Shown here: positions 1 through 8,545 of the stretch, one piece after another
Layout: every line of letters starts with the position of its first letter
Numbering within the stretch: the first letter of the stretch is position 1
Assembly (NCBI GenBank): GCA_963822955.1
Contig: CAWGJS010000002.1
Coordinates: forward strand, 806,001 to 870,000
Direction: 5' to 3'
Length of the DNA stretch: 64,000 nt
Source of the DNA: JAJYUU01 sp963822955
Lineage (GTDB): Bacteria; Actinomycetota; Actinomycetes; Streptosporangiales; Streptosporangiaceae
Made by a program: the position numbers and the translations under genes
Notes under the pieces: generated by a model
Told to the model about the DNA's origin: nothing
The model's input: only the letters and a program-made list of their open reading frames with translations
Database searches by the model: none

Positions 1-414
1 GCGCCGCAGGACGGCTAGCACGACGGCCATCAGCAGTTCCCGCGCCGCCAGCACTGCCACCAGCCACCAGGGGATGATGGCCCGCACGGCCAGCGCGATG
101 ACAGTCGCGACTATGTAGAGCCGGTCGGCAGCCGGGTCGAGCAGCTCGCCGAGCCTGCTCTGCTGGTTCAGCGCCCTGGCGATCTTGCCGTCCAGCCAGT
201 CCGACACGCCGGCGGCGATCAGCAGCCCGACGGCCCACCAGTCCCCCGCCGCAGTCCGCGGGCCGAGCACCAGCCACAAGAACACCGGCACGCCGAGCAG
301 CCGGGCCAGGCTGATGAGGTTCGGGATGGTCAGGAGCCGGTCAGGCAGATCGTCCCCGGCAGGTGGGACGGTCACTGCCGTGTAGCCGGTGACCCGCTGA
401 TGCTCGTTGGTCAT
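1..414 (-). CDS. CDP-alcohol phosphatidyltransferase, 3' part outside window
   Basis: Integral membrane enzyme that moves a phosphatidyl group from CDP-diacylglycerol onto an alcohol such as glycerol-3-phosphate or inositol phosphate. About 138 N-terminal residues are visible, starting MTNEHQRV at the ATG at 414. A hydrophobic helix (NLISLARLLGVPVFLWLVL) is followed by the family signature D-G-x2-A-R-x8-G-x3-D-x3-D, seen as DGKIARALNQQSRLGELLDPAAD in pieces around residues 78-100. The remaining helices lie beyond the left edge. It could be a PgsA-type or a phosphatidylinositol-phosphate synthase-type enzyme; the signature does not separate them. The next gene diverges from it, with 54 bp between the starts. 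Confidence 0.9.
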   Translation of the reverse strand, partial: MTNEHQRVTGYTAVTVPPAGDDLPDRLLTIPNLISLARLLGVPVFLWLVLGPRTAAGDWWAVGLLIAAGVSDWLDGKIARALNQQSRLGELLDPAADRLYIVATVIALAVRAIIPWWLVAVLAARELLMAVVLAVLRR

Positions 415-468
415 CGACCCCTCACATGCAGGTAGCTCCCGCGGACGACCTTACCTTGGCCGCAGCGC

Positions 469-1932
469 TTGGTGCAGACTGGCTCAGTGCTGACTGTGAA
501 CTCCCGGCACTCCGGGCGACCCGCACGCAGGCTACGGAGCCGGCTGCCGCAGCTCGCCGGCATCGCCGCGGCGCTGGCCCTGGCCGCGTGCTCGTCGGCG
601 GCACCGCACCATCCGTCTGCAGCTCGGGCTAGCACCGGCACCGCCAAGGCGACGACCCGGGGCACCGCGACCAGCTGGCTCGAGTATCACCGGAACGGGG
701 CTCGGAGCGGCGCCGTGGCCGGCCTGCCCGCGGCCGGCCGCCTGTCCGTGGCGTGGTCACGCAAGCTAGGCGGCGCCGTCTACGGTCAGCCGCTTGTCAT
801 CGGCACCACGGTCGTCGCCGCGACCGAGCACGACGAGGTTTACGGCCTGAACTGGAGCACCGGCGCCGTGCGCTGGAAGACGAAGGTGGGCACCCCAGTG
901 CCCATCGGCAAGCAGCCATGCGGGAACGTCAACCCGCTCGGGATCACCAGCACGCCGGTCTACGATCCGCAGACGCATCTGGTCTACGTCGTCGCTCAGT
1001 CCGGCCCGAGCCGCCACGTGCTTGCCGCACTGCAGGTGTCTGACGGCCACATCGCATTCACCCGGCCGGTGCCCTCGCCGGACCATGAGGCCTTCTACGA
1101 CCAGCAGCGCGGCGCGCTCGCGCTCACCGATGGCCATATCTACGTGGTGTTCGGCGGCCATTTCGGCGACTGCGGTCCCTACATCGGCTCGGTGGTGGCG
1201 ATGCCGGCCACCCGGCACGGACCGATCTGGTCCTACCGGGTCCCCACCAAGAAGCAGGGCGGCATCTGGGCCTCGGCCGGCCCGGTCGTGGCGCGCAACG
1301 GCACGGTCTACGTCGGCACCGGCAATGGAGCCGTCGTCGCGCAGAAATTTGACGACAGCGACTCGGTCACCGCGCTCACGCCCACGCTGCATCGGATCGG
1401 GGTCTTTGCCCCGACGGACTGGCGCACACTCAGCGCGGACGATCTCGATCTCGGCTCGATGTCGCCGGCTCTGCTGAGCGACGGCCGGATCCTGCAGGTG
1501 GGCAAGAGCGGCGTCGGCTACCTGCTGGATGCGGCACACCTGGGCGGCGTCGGCGGCCAGCTTGCCCAGGGCAAGGTCTGCGCCGCGTTCGGCGGAGCCG
1601 CGGTCAGCGGACCGACGGTGTACGTGCCATGCCCGTTCGGCGGGCTGACGGCCGTCAGCACGGCTGGCCGAAGGGTGGCGGTCATCTGGCGCGCCTCCGG
1701 TGCGGTCAACAGCTCGCCGGTGATCGGGGGCGGTGCGATATGGGACGCCAACACCACCATGGGCATCCTTTACGAGCTGGCACCGAAGACCGGGCGGATC
1801 AGGCAGGAGATCCGTCTGCCCGTGAACGCCAAGTCCGGCCCGCAACTGTCTGATTTCGTGTCGCCCACCCTGTCCGGACGGCTGGTACTGGTCGGCACGA
1901 TGACTGGCGTCGTCGCCGTCTCCGGCGCTTAG
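469..1932 (+). CDS. Secreted PQQ-binding-like beta-propeller lipoprotein
   Basis: An Arg-rich n-region and a hydrophobic stretch end in a lipobox (LALAAC) near residue 41, so the mature protein should be lipid-anchored outside the membrane. The rest is a series of about 45-residue blades of the PQQ/quinoprotein type, with recurrent phrases such as VYGLNWSTGAVRWKTKVG and VYVGTGNGAVV, and a PCGNVNPLG loop that resembles quinoprotein glucose-dehydrogenase-like families. No complete PQQ-ligand set can be assigned, so an enzymatic role is not claimed. In-frame start candidates are TTG 469, GTG 472, GTG 487 and GTG 496; the last gives the most usual signal length. Its stop overlaps by 4 nt the stop of the convergent ABC ATPase gene. 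Confidence 0.85.
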   Translation: MVQTGSVLTVNSRHSGRPARRLRSRLPQLAGIAAALALAACSSAAPHHPSAARASTGTAKATTRGTATSWLEYHRNGARSGAVAGLPAAGRLSVAWSRKLGGAVYGQPLVIGTTVVAATEHDEVYGLNWSTGAVRWKTKVGTPVPIGKQPCGNVNPLGITSTPVYDPQTHLVYVVAQSGPSRHVLAALQVSDGHIAFTRPVPSPDHEAFYDQQRGALALTDGHIYVVFGGHFGDCGPYIGSVVAMPATRHGPIWSYRVPTKKQGGIWASAGPVVARNGTVYVGTGNGAVVAQKFDDSDSVTALTPTLHRIGVFAPTDWRTLSADDLDLGSMSPALLSDGRILQVGKSGVGYLLDAAHLGGVGGQLAQGKVCAAFGGAAVSGPTVYVPCPFGGLTAVSTAGRRVAVIWRASGAVNSSPVIGGGAIWDANTTMGILYELAPKTGRIRQEIRLPVNAKSGPQLSDFVSPTLSGRLVLVGTMTGVVAVSGA

Positions 1933-4900
1933 CGGTCAACCGGCAGCACGTGCAGTTCCGTGTCGTGCACCAGCCTGGCTAGCTCCCGCAGCACCGGGTA
2001 CCGACCGGCCGGATTCGGCTCGGCCCGGCTCAGTACCAGTTCTGTGACCCGGTGCTGGCTGGCGTAGGCTGCCAGGGCCGGCGCCGGGGCCGGACCGGTC
2101 AGCACCGCGAACTCTCCCCCGAGCTGCTCAGTCAGGGCCATGTACCCGGCCAGCAGCTGGTCCTCGTCGCCCCCCGGCTCAGACAGCCGCACCGCCGCGA
2201 CCCGGAAGTCCCCGTCGACCTGGGCGGCCAGCGCCGCAGCCCGCCTGATCAGCCGTTCCATCCCCGGCAACGGCGCGGCACAAGCCAGGATCGACGGCCG
2301 GCGCTCGGTGTCAGCGACGCCGGCACTTGCCAGGTCATCCGGGGCCCCGGCGTAGGCCGCCAGCTGCCGCTCGCCATGCTCGGCCACGATCCGGAACGCC
2401 CGCTCCCGCTCCGCCTGGAGCGCAGCTAGCGCAAACGTGGTTTCCAGAGCATGCTCCACCGCCTCCGGCGGCACGATCTCGCCGCGCCGGATCCGATCTC
2501 GGAGGATCGTCGGCGACACGTCCACCAGCTCGATCTCATCGGCGAGCGCCAGCAGCCCAGCTTCGTCCAGAAGGGCAGCCGGGCGGCCGCCCGCGAGCTC
2601 TCCGAGCTGGACAGTGCCGATGACCGTGATGCCGGCGTCAGCCAGGCGGCGGGCGGCCGCGAACCTGCGCTCAGCCGAGGCCGTGCCCGCGGTCAGGTCG
2701 TCGATGCAGACCACCTCAGGCCGCCTGGCCAGGACGGCGGCGGTATCCAGGACGGTGCCGTCGCCGATGAGTTCCAGATGCTCAAGCTCGGTGGCGATGT
2801 CCTCGCGTTGTGGCGCGTCGACGGCGCCGACGACTACGTCAGTGCCGCGGGAGTGACGCCGGTTCGCCTCCTCGAGCATCGCCGTGGTCGTGCCACAGCC
2901 GGGCGCGTAGCCGAGGTAGACCCGTATCGCACCGCGGCGGCGCTGCGGGCGGCCGGCGGCCCCGGCATCTTCGTTCCCGGCATCATCGTGCTGCCGTCCG
3001 GCCGCAGCCTCGATGTGCAGGTGCACGCGCGGTAGCTGGCCAGCAAGCCGCTCGAGCAGGGAGCCGCGCCAGCGCTCGAATACCCCGGCGGTGGGCACCG
3101 CGAGCACCAGGTGCCGTGCATTCACCTCCTGGACAGCGGAGACGATGGCCGCGCCTACGTCCCGGCTGTCTCTGAGCATGACCGAGGCGCCGCCGACCGT
3201 CGCGGCCGCCTCGACCCGCTCAGTAAAGGCCAGCGCCGCCGGGCTCTGCGGAATCTGGTGCTGGAGCGCGAGCACGGTGCAGCGCGCGCCGCGACGGCGG
3301 GCGAGCCGGACCCCGCGCCGGACGAGCGAGTCGGCCTGGTCCGCGCGCCACACCGCGGCCAGGACATCCTGCGGTCCGCGCGCTAGCCCTGACCCCGGCA
3401 CGCTCTGCCCGACCAGCCGAAGCCCGATCTCGCGCAGCGCGGCGAGCCTGGCCAGCTGGAACTCGGCGCGCAAAGCTGACTCGACCCGGTTCAGCGGGTA
3501 GATGTTGCCATGCCCGAGTCGCTTGCGCAGTGCCTCGGGCGAGGAGTCCACGAACTGCAGCGCGTCGATGCTGGCCAGTTCCTCGTCGGAGATCGTGGCC
3601 GGAGGCGACGTGCCGGTAACGGCCTCGACGTCGGGGGCAGTTCGCTGCATGTCGGTCACGTCCGCGGTGCTGATGACGTGGATTCCAGAGCTGCGCAGTG
3701 CCTCCACCCCGGCAAGGTGCACGCCCAGGTCGTCTACGAGCGCGACCTCCGGCCCCCGGTCGATAACGGCGGGGACATCCATCTGGCCAGCTGCGGGCGG
3801 CACGATCTCCAGGCCGCCGATCGCCTCCTGCGTATGCTGGCGGCCGCGGGTGTCCGCGTAGCCGATGACGACGTCCTCGCCGAGGTCGCGCAGCTTGCGG
3901 CCCTCCCTCAGCATCGTGTACGTCTTGCCCGCGCCGGGTGCGGCGCCGAGGTAGACCGTCAGCGAGCCTCGGCGCGGCGGCTCAGGCGCATCCGCGATGG
4001 TCGCACCGATGCCCTGGTCTTCCCGGATGATCTGACTGCGGGCCGCGTCGTAGTCGTACAACTCGGCGTAGCGGCCCCAGTTGATAGCGACGTCGAGCTG
4101 CCGTGTCGCTTCTTCCTCGCCCAGGCTGGTCCGCAGGATGTCCATGAAGAAGCCGGCGGGCAAGGTGTCGTCCGTAGTGCCGCGGAGGCTGCGGTAAATC
4201 GTCCGGACTAGCGGCGCGCGCTCGAGTGAAGCTCTGGCGAAGATCTCCTTCGAGTCCTGGATGCTGGCGCCGGCGAACACCTTGCCGGCGCCCGACAGCT
4301 CAAGCCGGTCATCCCGGAGGCCAGCGAAGCCAAGCAGGACCAGGGCGTCGACAAGTGGCAGAAGGTCGTCCACCTCGAGCCCGAGGCTCTCAGCCAGGTC
4401 CGCCAGGTCGGCTGAGCCGCCGTGCATCGCCAGCAGGATCTCCGCCAGGCCGGACAGCCCGTCGACGGTGGCGTGCGGCAGCGGGGTGTCGCTGATGGTG
4501 CCGGGACCGGGCCCGCCCACTGCGGCCGGCTGCTCATCGGGCTTGGTCATCAGCCGGTAGATCTGGTCGACCAGCTCGTCAAAGTCAGGGGTACGGCGGC
4601 GGCGCGGACGCGGCAGCGGATTCACGATGTCCGAGCGGATCCGGCCAGGGTTGGTGCCGAGCACCAGGATCCGGTCCGCGAGCAGCACGGCCTCTTCGAT
4701 GTTGTGGGTGACCATCACGATGGTCTTGGTCGGGAAGCGGTGACCTTCCCACAGCTCCAGCAGCTCACCACGGAGGTTCTCCGAAGTCAGCACGTCTAGC
4801 GCGCTGAACGGCTCATCCATCAGCATCGCCGCCGGCTCGACGACCAGTGCCCTGGCAAACCCGACGCGCTGGCGCATGCCGCCAGATAGCTCCTTGGGGT

Positions 4901-5318
4901 AGGCGGACTCATATCCGTCCAGGCCGACGATGTCGATCGCGCGCAGTGCACGGTCGGTGCGCTCGCGAGCCGGTACGCCCCGCGCCTCCAGCCCGAGTTC
5001 CACGTTCTGCTGAACGGACAGCCACGGCATCAGCGCAAAGGTCTGGAAGACCATCGAGGTCTCCCGGTTCGTCCCGGTCAGCCGCCGGCCCCGGAACAGC
5101 ACCTCGCCAGTAGTCGGCGTCATCAGCCCGGCGATGCAGCGCAGCAGCGTCGACTTGCCGCTGCCGCTCCGGCCGAGCAGGGCGACGAACTCCCCCTCGG
5201 CGACGTCCAGGTTGATGTTGTCGAGTACCGGAATCGGGCGGCCGCCCGGCCCGGAGAATGACTTGCTCAGCGAGCGCACGCTGATCAGCGGTGTGGCCGC
5301 GGCCGCCTGGATGCTCAT
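1929..5318 (-). CDS. ABC transporter ATPase fused to AAA-associated domain and two KdpD-N/Usp modules
   Basis: Predicted 1129 aa, starting MSIQAAAA at ATG 5318, which overlaps the permease stop as ATGA. An upstream in-frame extension lies inside the permease gene and is rejected. Residues 11-230 are a nitrate/sulfonate/taurine-type ABC ATPase: Walker A GRSGSGKS (49-56), Q92, signature LSGGM (144-148), Walker B MLMDEP (165-170), switch His205. Residues about 285-430 match the AAA-associated C-terminal domain found on such ATPases. Residues about 454-635 are a KdpD N-terminal sensor domain with P-loop GAAPGAGKT, and 650-770 look Usp-like. A second copy follows (798-975, then 1007-1125) whose P-loop reads GYAPGCGTT, with the lysine replaced. 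There is no histidine kinase domain. Normal ATPases of this class are about 250-450 aa. The substrate is unknown; no binding protein is adjacent. Confidence 0.88.
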   Translation of the reverse strand: MSIQAAAATPLISVRSLSKSFSGPGGRPIPVLDNINLDVAEGEFVALLGRSGSGKSTLLRCIAGLMTPTTGEVLFRGRRLTGTNRETSMVFQTFALMPWLSVQQNVELGLEARGVPARERTDRALRAIDIVGLDGYESAYPKELSGGMRQRVGFARALVVEPAAMLMDEPFSALDVLTSENLRGELLELWEGHRFPTKTIVMVTHNIEEAVLLADRILVLGTNPGRIRSDIVNPLPRPRRRRTPDFDELVDQIYRLMTKPDEQPAAVGGPGPGTISDTPLPHATVDGLSGLAEILLAMHGGSADLADLAESLGLEVDDLLPLVDALVLLGFAGLRDDRLELSGAGKVFAGASIQDSKEIFARASLERAPLVRTIYRSLRGTTDDTLPAGFFMDILRTSLGEEEATRQLDVAINWGRYAELYDYDAARSQIIREDQGIGATIADAPEPPRRGSLTVYLGAAPGAGKTYTMLREGRKLRDLGEDVVIGYADTRGRQHTQEAIGGLEIVPPAAGQMDVPAVIDRGPEVALVDDLGVHLAGVEALRSSGIHVISTADVTDMQRTAPDVEAVTGTSPPATISDEELASIDALQFVDSSPEALRKRLGHGNIYPLNRVESALRAEFQLARLAALREIGLRLVGQSVPGSGLARGPQDVLAAVWRADQADSLVRRGVRLARRRGARCTVLALQHQIPQSPAALAFTERVEAAATVGGASVMLRDSRDVGAAIVSAVQEVNARHLVLAVPTAGVFERWRGSLLERLAGQLPRVHLHIEAAAGRQHDDAGNEDAGAAGRPQRRRGAIRVYLGYAPGCGTTTAMLEEANRRHSRGTDVVVGAVDAPQREDIATELEHLELIGDGTVLDTAAVLARRPEVVCIDDLTAGTASAERRFAAARRLADAGITVIGTVQLGELAGGRPAALLDEAGLLALADEIELVDVSPTILRDRIRRGEIVPPEAVEHALETTFALAALQAERERAFRIVAEHGERQLAAYAGAPDDLASAGVADTERRPSILACAAPLPGMERLIRRAAALAAQVDGDFRVAAVRLSEPGGDEDQLLAGYMALTEQLGGEFAVLTGPAPAPALAAYASQHRVTELVLSRAEPNPAGRYPVLRELARLVHDTELHVLPVDR

Positions 5319-7057
5319 GCCAGCGCGAACCTCGTCTCGGCGAGCTGGTACAGCCGACGCCACAGCAGCACGTTCAGCCCGGTCACGTAACACGCCATCA
5401 CCAGCAGCCCGGCGAGCAGCTCGGGCAGGTGGCTGGTGTTCATGGCGATGAAACTGCCCAGGCCCTTAGCGACGAGCTGCCGATGGTCGTAGGTCACGAT
5501 CTCGGCCACGATCGTGGCATTCCAGGCGCCTCCGGCTGCCGTGATCGCGCCGGTCACGTAGGCCGGGAAGATGCCGGGCAGCACCAGCCTCCGCCACCGG
5601 TCAAGGCCCCGCACGCCCAGGTTGTCCATAGCCTCCTTCAGGTCGGACGGCACCGCGCTGGCCCCGGCGATGACATTGAACAGCACGTACCACTGCGTGC
5701 CCAGGGCCATCAGCACGATGGCACCGAAGTTCAGCGACAGGCCGATGTCCAGGAAGATGACGATGGCGAACGGGAAGATGAAGTTCGCCGGGAAGCTTGC
5801 CAGCACCTGCACGATCGGCTGCATGAACTGGGCAACCCTGGGGTTGAAGCCGATCCATACCCCGACAGGGACCCAGATGACAGATGCGATCGTCACCACG
5901 ACGACGACGCGGAGGAACGTCAGGAGGCCGAGCCAGAAGGCGGTGCCGAAGACACCTAGGCCATCCTTACCGGTCGCGATGTAGGCCAGCATGCTGTACA
6001 GGCCGAAGCCGAGCGCCACGGTCACCGCGATCGCGAACGCCATGTCGGCGGCGCGTCTCCGGCCCTCCTGGGCATGCAGCCGCCGGTCGTCGATGCCGGT
6101 CGCGCGTTCCATCACCCGGTTGACCGGCTCGGCCATCGTCCGCCTCGCCCGGCCGAGCGCCGCCGGCCAGCTGGACCGGCGGAGTGCATCCAGCACGAGC
6201 GACTTCGCCTTCAGCTCGGACTCCGATTGCTCGACCCGGAATTTGTCCACGTAGGCAACCAGCGGCCGCCAGAAGAAGAAGTTGACCACAAGGATCATGG
6301 TGATCATGGTGACGATGCCGTAGCCGACGGCGCGCAGGTTCCCCTCGTTCTCCGCGACGGCGACGTAGGAGCCGACGCCCGGCAGAGTGTAGCGGTGCCC
6401 GCGGACGGTAATCAGCTCGGACGCGGTCAGGAAGAACCAGCTGCCACCGAAGCTCATCATCCCGTTCCAGACCAGGCCGATGGCACCGCCCGGAACGTCG
6501 ACGGTCCAGAACCGCTTCCATTTCGACAGCCCCATGAGCTTGCTGGCCTCGTCGAACTCGCTCGGCTGACTGACCAGCGAATGGTAAAAGGAGAAGGTGA
6601 TGTTCCACGCTTGCGAGGTGAATACGGCGAATATCGCCGCGCATTCCAGCCCGAGCTCAGAGCCCCGGAAAAGGGCGGTGAAGAATGTCACGGTTATTGC
6701 CAGGAAGCCGAGCACCGGCACGGACTGCAGGATGTCCAGAGCCGGGATCAGCACGCGCCGGGCCCGTCGGCTGCGCGCCGCCACATAGGCATACGCCAGG
6801 CTGAAGGCATAGGCGAAGACCAGCGCGATGAACATCCGCAGCAGGCTCCGCGCCGCGTAGTACGGCAGATTCGAGGGCGACAGGTCGATGGTCGTCGACG
6901 GGTGGGCGGGCGCCCTGGCCCCGGCGCCCACCCGCACCACCGCATAAAGCAGCAGCAGAACCAGAATTCCGACCATCACGTCAAGCGGGCGGAACCTGAG
7001 CCTGTCCAGGGTCTCCCGGCTGGGAAATGTCGGAGTCACCGCCACGAGACCAATCAT
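5315..7057 (-). CDS. Double-length ABC transporter permease (two fused BPD_transp_1 units)
   Basis: The 580-residue membrane protein holds two ABC importer permease halves in one chain. The first has an EAA-like loop FDEASKLMGLSKWKRFWTVD; the second has LKEAMDNLGVRGLDRWRRLVLPG. A linker of about 80 residues with charged segments joins them (around residues 275-350). Both halves resemble NitT/TauT/SsuC-type permeases. It is the first gene of a two-gene operon and is translationally coupled (ATGA) to the KdpD-fused ATPase, which would drive it. One polypeptide could supply both membrane halves, so an internal heterodimer is likely. No periplasmic or lipoprotein binding protein is encoded nearby, so substrate and direction of transport are unresolved. 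Confidence 0.9.
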   Translation of the reverse strand: MIGLVAVTPTFPSRETLDRLRFRPLDVMVGILVLLLLYAVVRVGAGARAPAHPSTTIDLSPSNLPYYAARSLLRMFIALVFAYAFSLAYAYVAARSRRARRVLIPALDILQSVPVLGFLAITVTFFTALFRGSELGLECAAIFAVFTSQAWNITFSFYHSLVSQPSEFDEASKLMGLSKWKRFWTVDVPGGAIGLVWNGMMSFGGSWFFLTASELITVRGHRYTLPGVGSYVAVAENEGNLRAVGYGIVTMITMILVVNFFFWRPLVAYVDKFRVEQSESELKAKSLVLDALRRSSWPAALGRARRTMAEPVNRVMERATGIDDRRLHAQEGRRRAADMAFAIAVTVALGFGLYSMLAYIATGKDGLGVFGTAFWLGLLTFLRVVVVVTIASVIWVPVGVWIGFNPRVAQFMQPIVQVLASFPANFIFPFAIVIFLDIGLSLNFGAIVLMALGTQWYVLFNVIAGASAVPSDLKEAMDNLGVRGLDRWRRLVLPGIFPAYVTGAITAAGGAWNATIVAEIVTYDHRQLVAKGLGSFIAMNTSHLPELLAGLLVMACYVTGLNVLLWRRLYQLAETRFALA

Positions 7058-7261
7058 GCAGGTGGGCCGGCGGGCCGACGGCTGTGGGCCACCGGACAGC
7101 CTGCCGCATGGGCATGATGAGACAGTCGGTGCGCAGACTCAGGAAAAACCCAGCCAAGTCCTAGGCTTCTAGAGCGGAAGTCCCGGCCGTGCTGGCCTAG
7201 CGTTCAGGTTGCCTTCCGCACCGGCGGCAGGCTCATCAACCACAGAACGCGAGGATCTACG

Positions 7262-8398
7262 ATGCTCCACCGCTCGAAGTCAAGGCTCGCGGTTGCGGCC
7301 GCGGCGGGCACGGTCTGTGCGCTCATCGCGGCCGGCGCCGCTATGGCCGGACCGACGCCGCCCTGGTCGAAGAACAACCCCGCGGTCCCGAACGCTTTCA
7401 CCAACACCACTCCAGCCCTGTCCGAGATCCAGGTGCAGGGCCAGCTCGGCACCTTCCTGGCCTGGAAGGGTCAGTTCGACAACAAGGTGAAGTACAAGTA
7501 CCGGCTGAACGGGAAGTGGTATGCCACCAAGATCATCCCCGGTGCAAATACCAACACCTCGCCGTCGGCCGCCCTGTTCGCGACGAAGCTCGGCAAGCAG
7601 GCCGTGCTGGTCGCCTGGAAGGCCCTCGGCAGCGGCGGCCTGAGCGCCATCAAGTACGCAGACGGCGTCGTCGCCAGCAACGGCACCATCAGCTGGACCA
7701 AGCCCCACGTCCTGCCAGGCGGACTGTACTCCGAAACCTCGGCCTCGCCGGCCCTGCTGTTCCCGGCCAACACGAAGACCCCGCAGGTCATCCTCGCCTA
7801 CCGCGGTCCGTTTGACCACGTTCGGGTGTCCATCGGTACCGCCACCGGCACCGCAGGGCGCGCCTTCAGCTGGGGGACCAAGAAGGTCAAGTCCGCATGG
7901 ATCGGCCCCGGTACGACGACCGAGCCAACAACGACCAGCGCTCAGCCGGCCCTTGCCGAGATCCTGGGCGCCGGCGGCAACGGCATCGTCTACGTGTTCT
8001 GGAAGGGCGAGGGCTCGGTCGCGCCGATCAGCTACGCCACAACGCCAGATCTTGTCGGCTCCGGATTGGACGGTACCGCCTCGCTGACCTGGACGCTGCA
8101 GGGCTCGGTGCCTGACAGCGGCGGCAACGCCGGCCTTGCGCAGACAACCGGCAGCCCGGCGGTTTCCTCGGCCGACGTCCACGGCGACGGTCCGCTGCTG
8201 CTCGCGTACAAGGGCCCGAACGGGTTCTTCATCCGGTACCAGACCTTCAGCTCGGGCGTCTGGAGCCAGCCGCACCAGTTCGTCAATGGCAACAACAACA
8301 CCACGGCCCTGGGCCCGGCGCTGGTCCACGGCGTCCTGGCCAACGTGTCTCGTACCAACGGGAGGATCTTCCTGCACCACTACCTGCTGCCGGTGTGA
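7262..8398 (+). CDS. Secreted repeat protein, probable beta-propeller
   Basis: An N-terminal Sec signal (SRLAVAAAAGTVCALIAAGAAMA) precedes about 350 exported residues. I see five to six repeats of 50-65 residues, each opening with an S/T-x-PAL phrase and then a hydrophobic strand ending AWKG, AWKA, AYRG, FWKG or AYKG, followed by a variable outer strand. The spacing and the incomplete last repeat (ALGPALVHG to the end) suggest a six-bladed propeller closed by terminal strands, as in sialidase or lectin folds. No catalytic residues can be identified. A GAGG ribosome site lies 8 nt before ATG 7262 and a strong terminator follows. The gene diverges from the ABC permease operon with a 204-bp intergenic region and may or may not share a role with it. 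Confidence 0.75.
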   Translation: MLHRSKSRLAVAAAAGTVCALIAAGAAMAGPTPPWSKNNPAVPNAFTNTTPALSEIQVQGQLGTFLAWKGQFDNKVKYKYRLNGKWYATKIIPGANTNTSPSAALFATKLGKQAVLVAWKALGSGGLSAIKYADGVVASNGTISWTKPHVLPGGLYSETSASPALLFPANTKTPQVILAYRGPFDHVRVSIGTATGTAGRAFSWGTKKVKSAWIGPGTTTEPTTTSAQPALAEILGAGGNGIVYVFWKGEGSVAPISYATTPDLVGSGLDGTASLTWTLQGSVPDSGGNAGLAQTTGSPAVSSADVHGDGPLLLAYKGPNGFFIRYQTFSSGVWSQPHQFVNGNNNTTALGPALVHGVLANVSRTNGRIFLHHYLLPV

Positions 8399-8420
8399 GG
8401 TAGCTAGCTCGCCACTTCAG

Positions 8421-8453
8421 GCCGGGGGTCCGGCATCGCGCCGGGCCCCCGGC
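8421..8453 (+). terminator. Intrinsic terminator after secreted repeat protein
   Basis: Stem GCCGGGGGTCC pairs with GGGCCCCCGGC (one G-U/T position) around an 11-nt loop, then TTGTTT. It sits 22 bp past the stop at 8398 and separates this gene from the antiporter. Confidence 0.75.
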
Positions 8454-8545
8454 TTGTTTGCGTGACTGGAGTAGCCGGACTCGGGTCGGGCATCCTGAGC
8501 AGGCCGCCGCGCACGGGGTTAGCGGCGGGCCATGATGGGGGAATC

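Noticed and set aside
766..1845. 359-codon minus-strand frame opposite the PQQ-propeller gene
   Set aside because: Low-complexity composition and no homology; shadow of the real gene.
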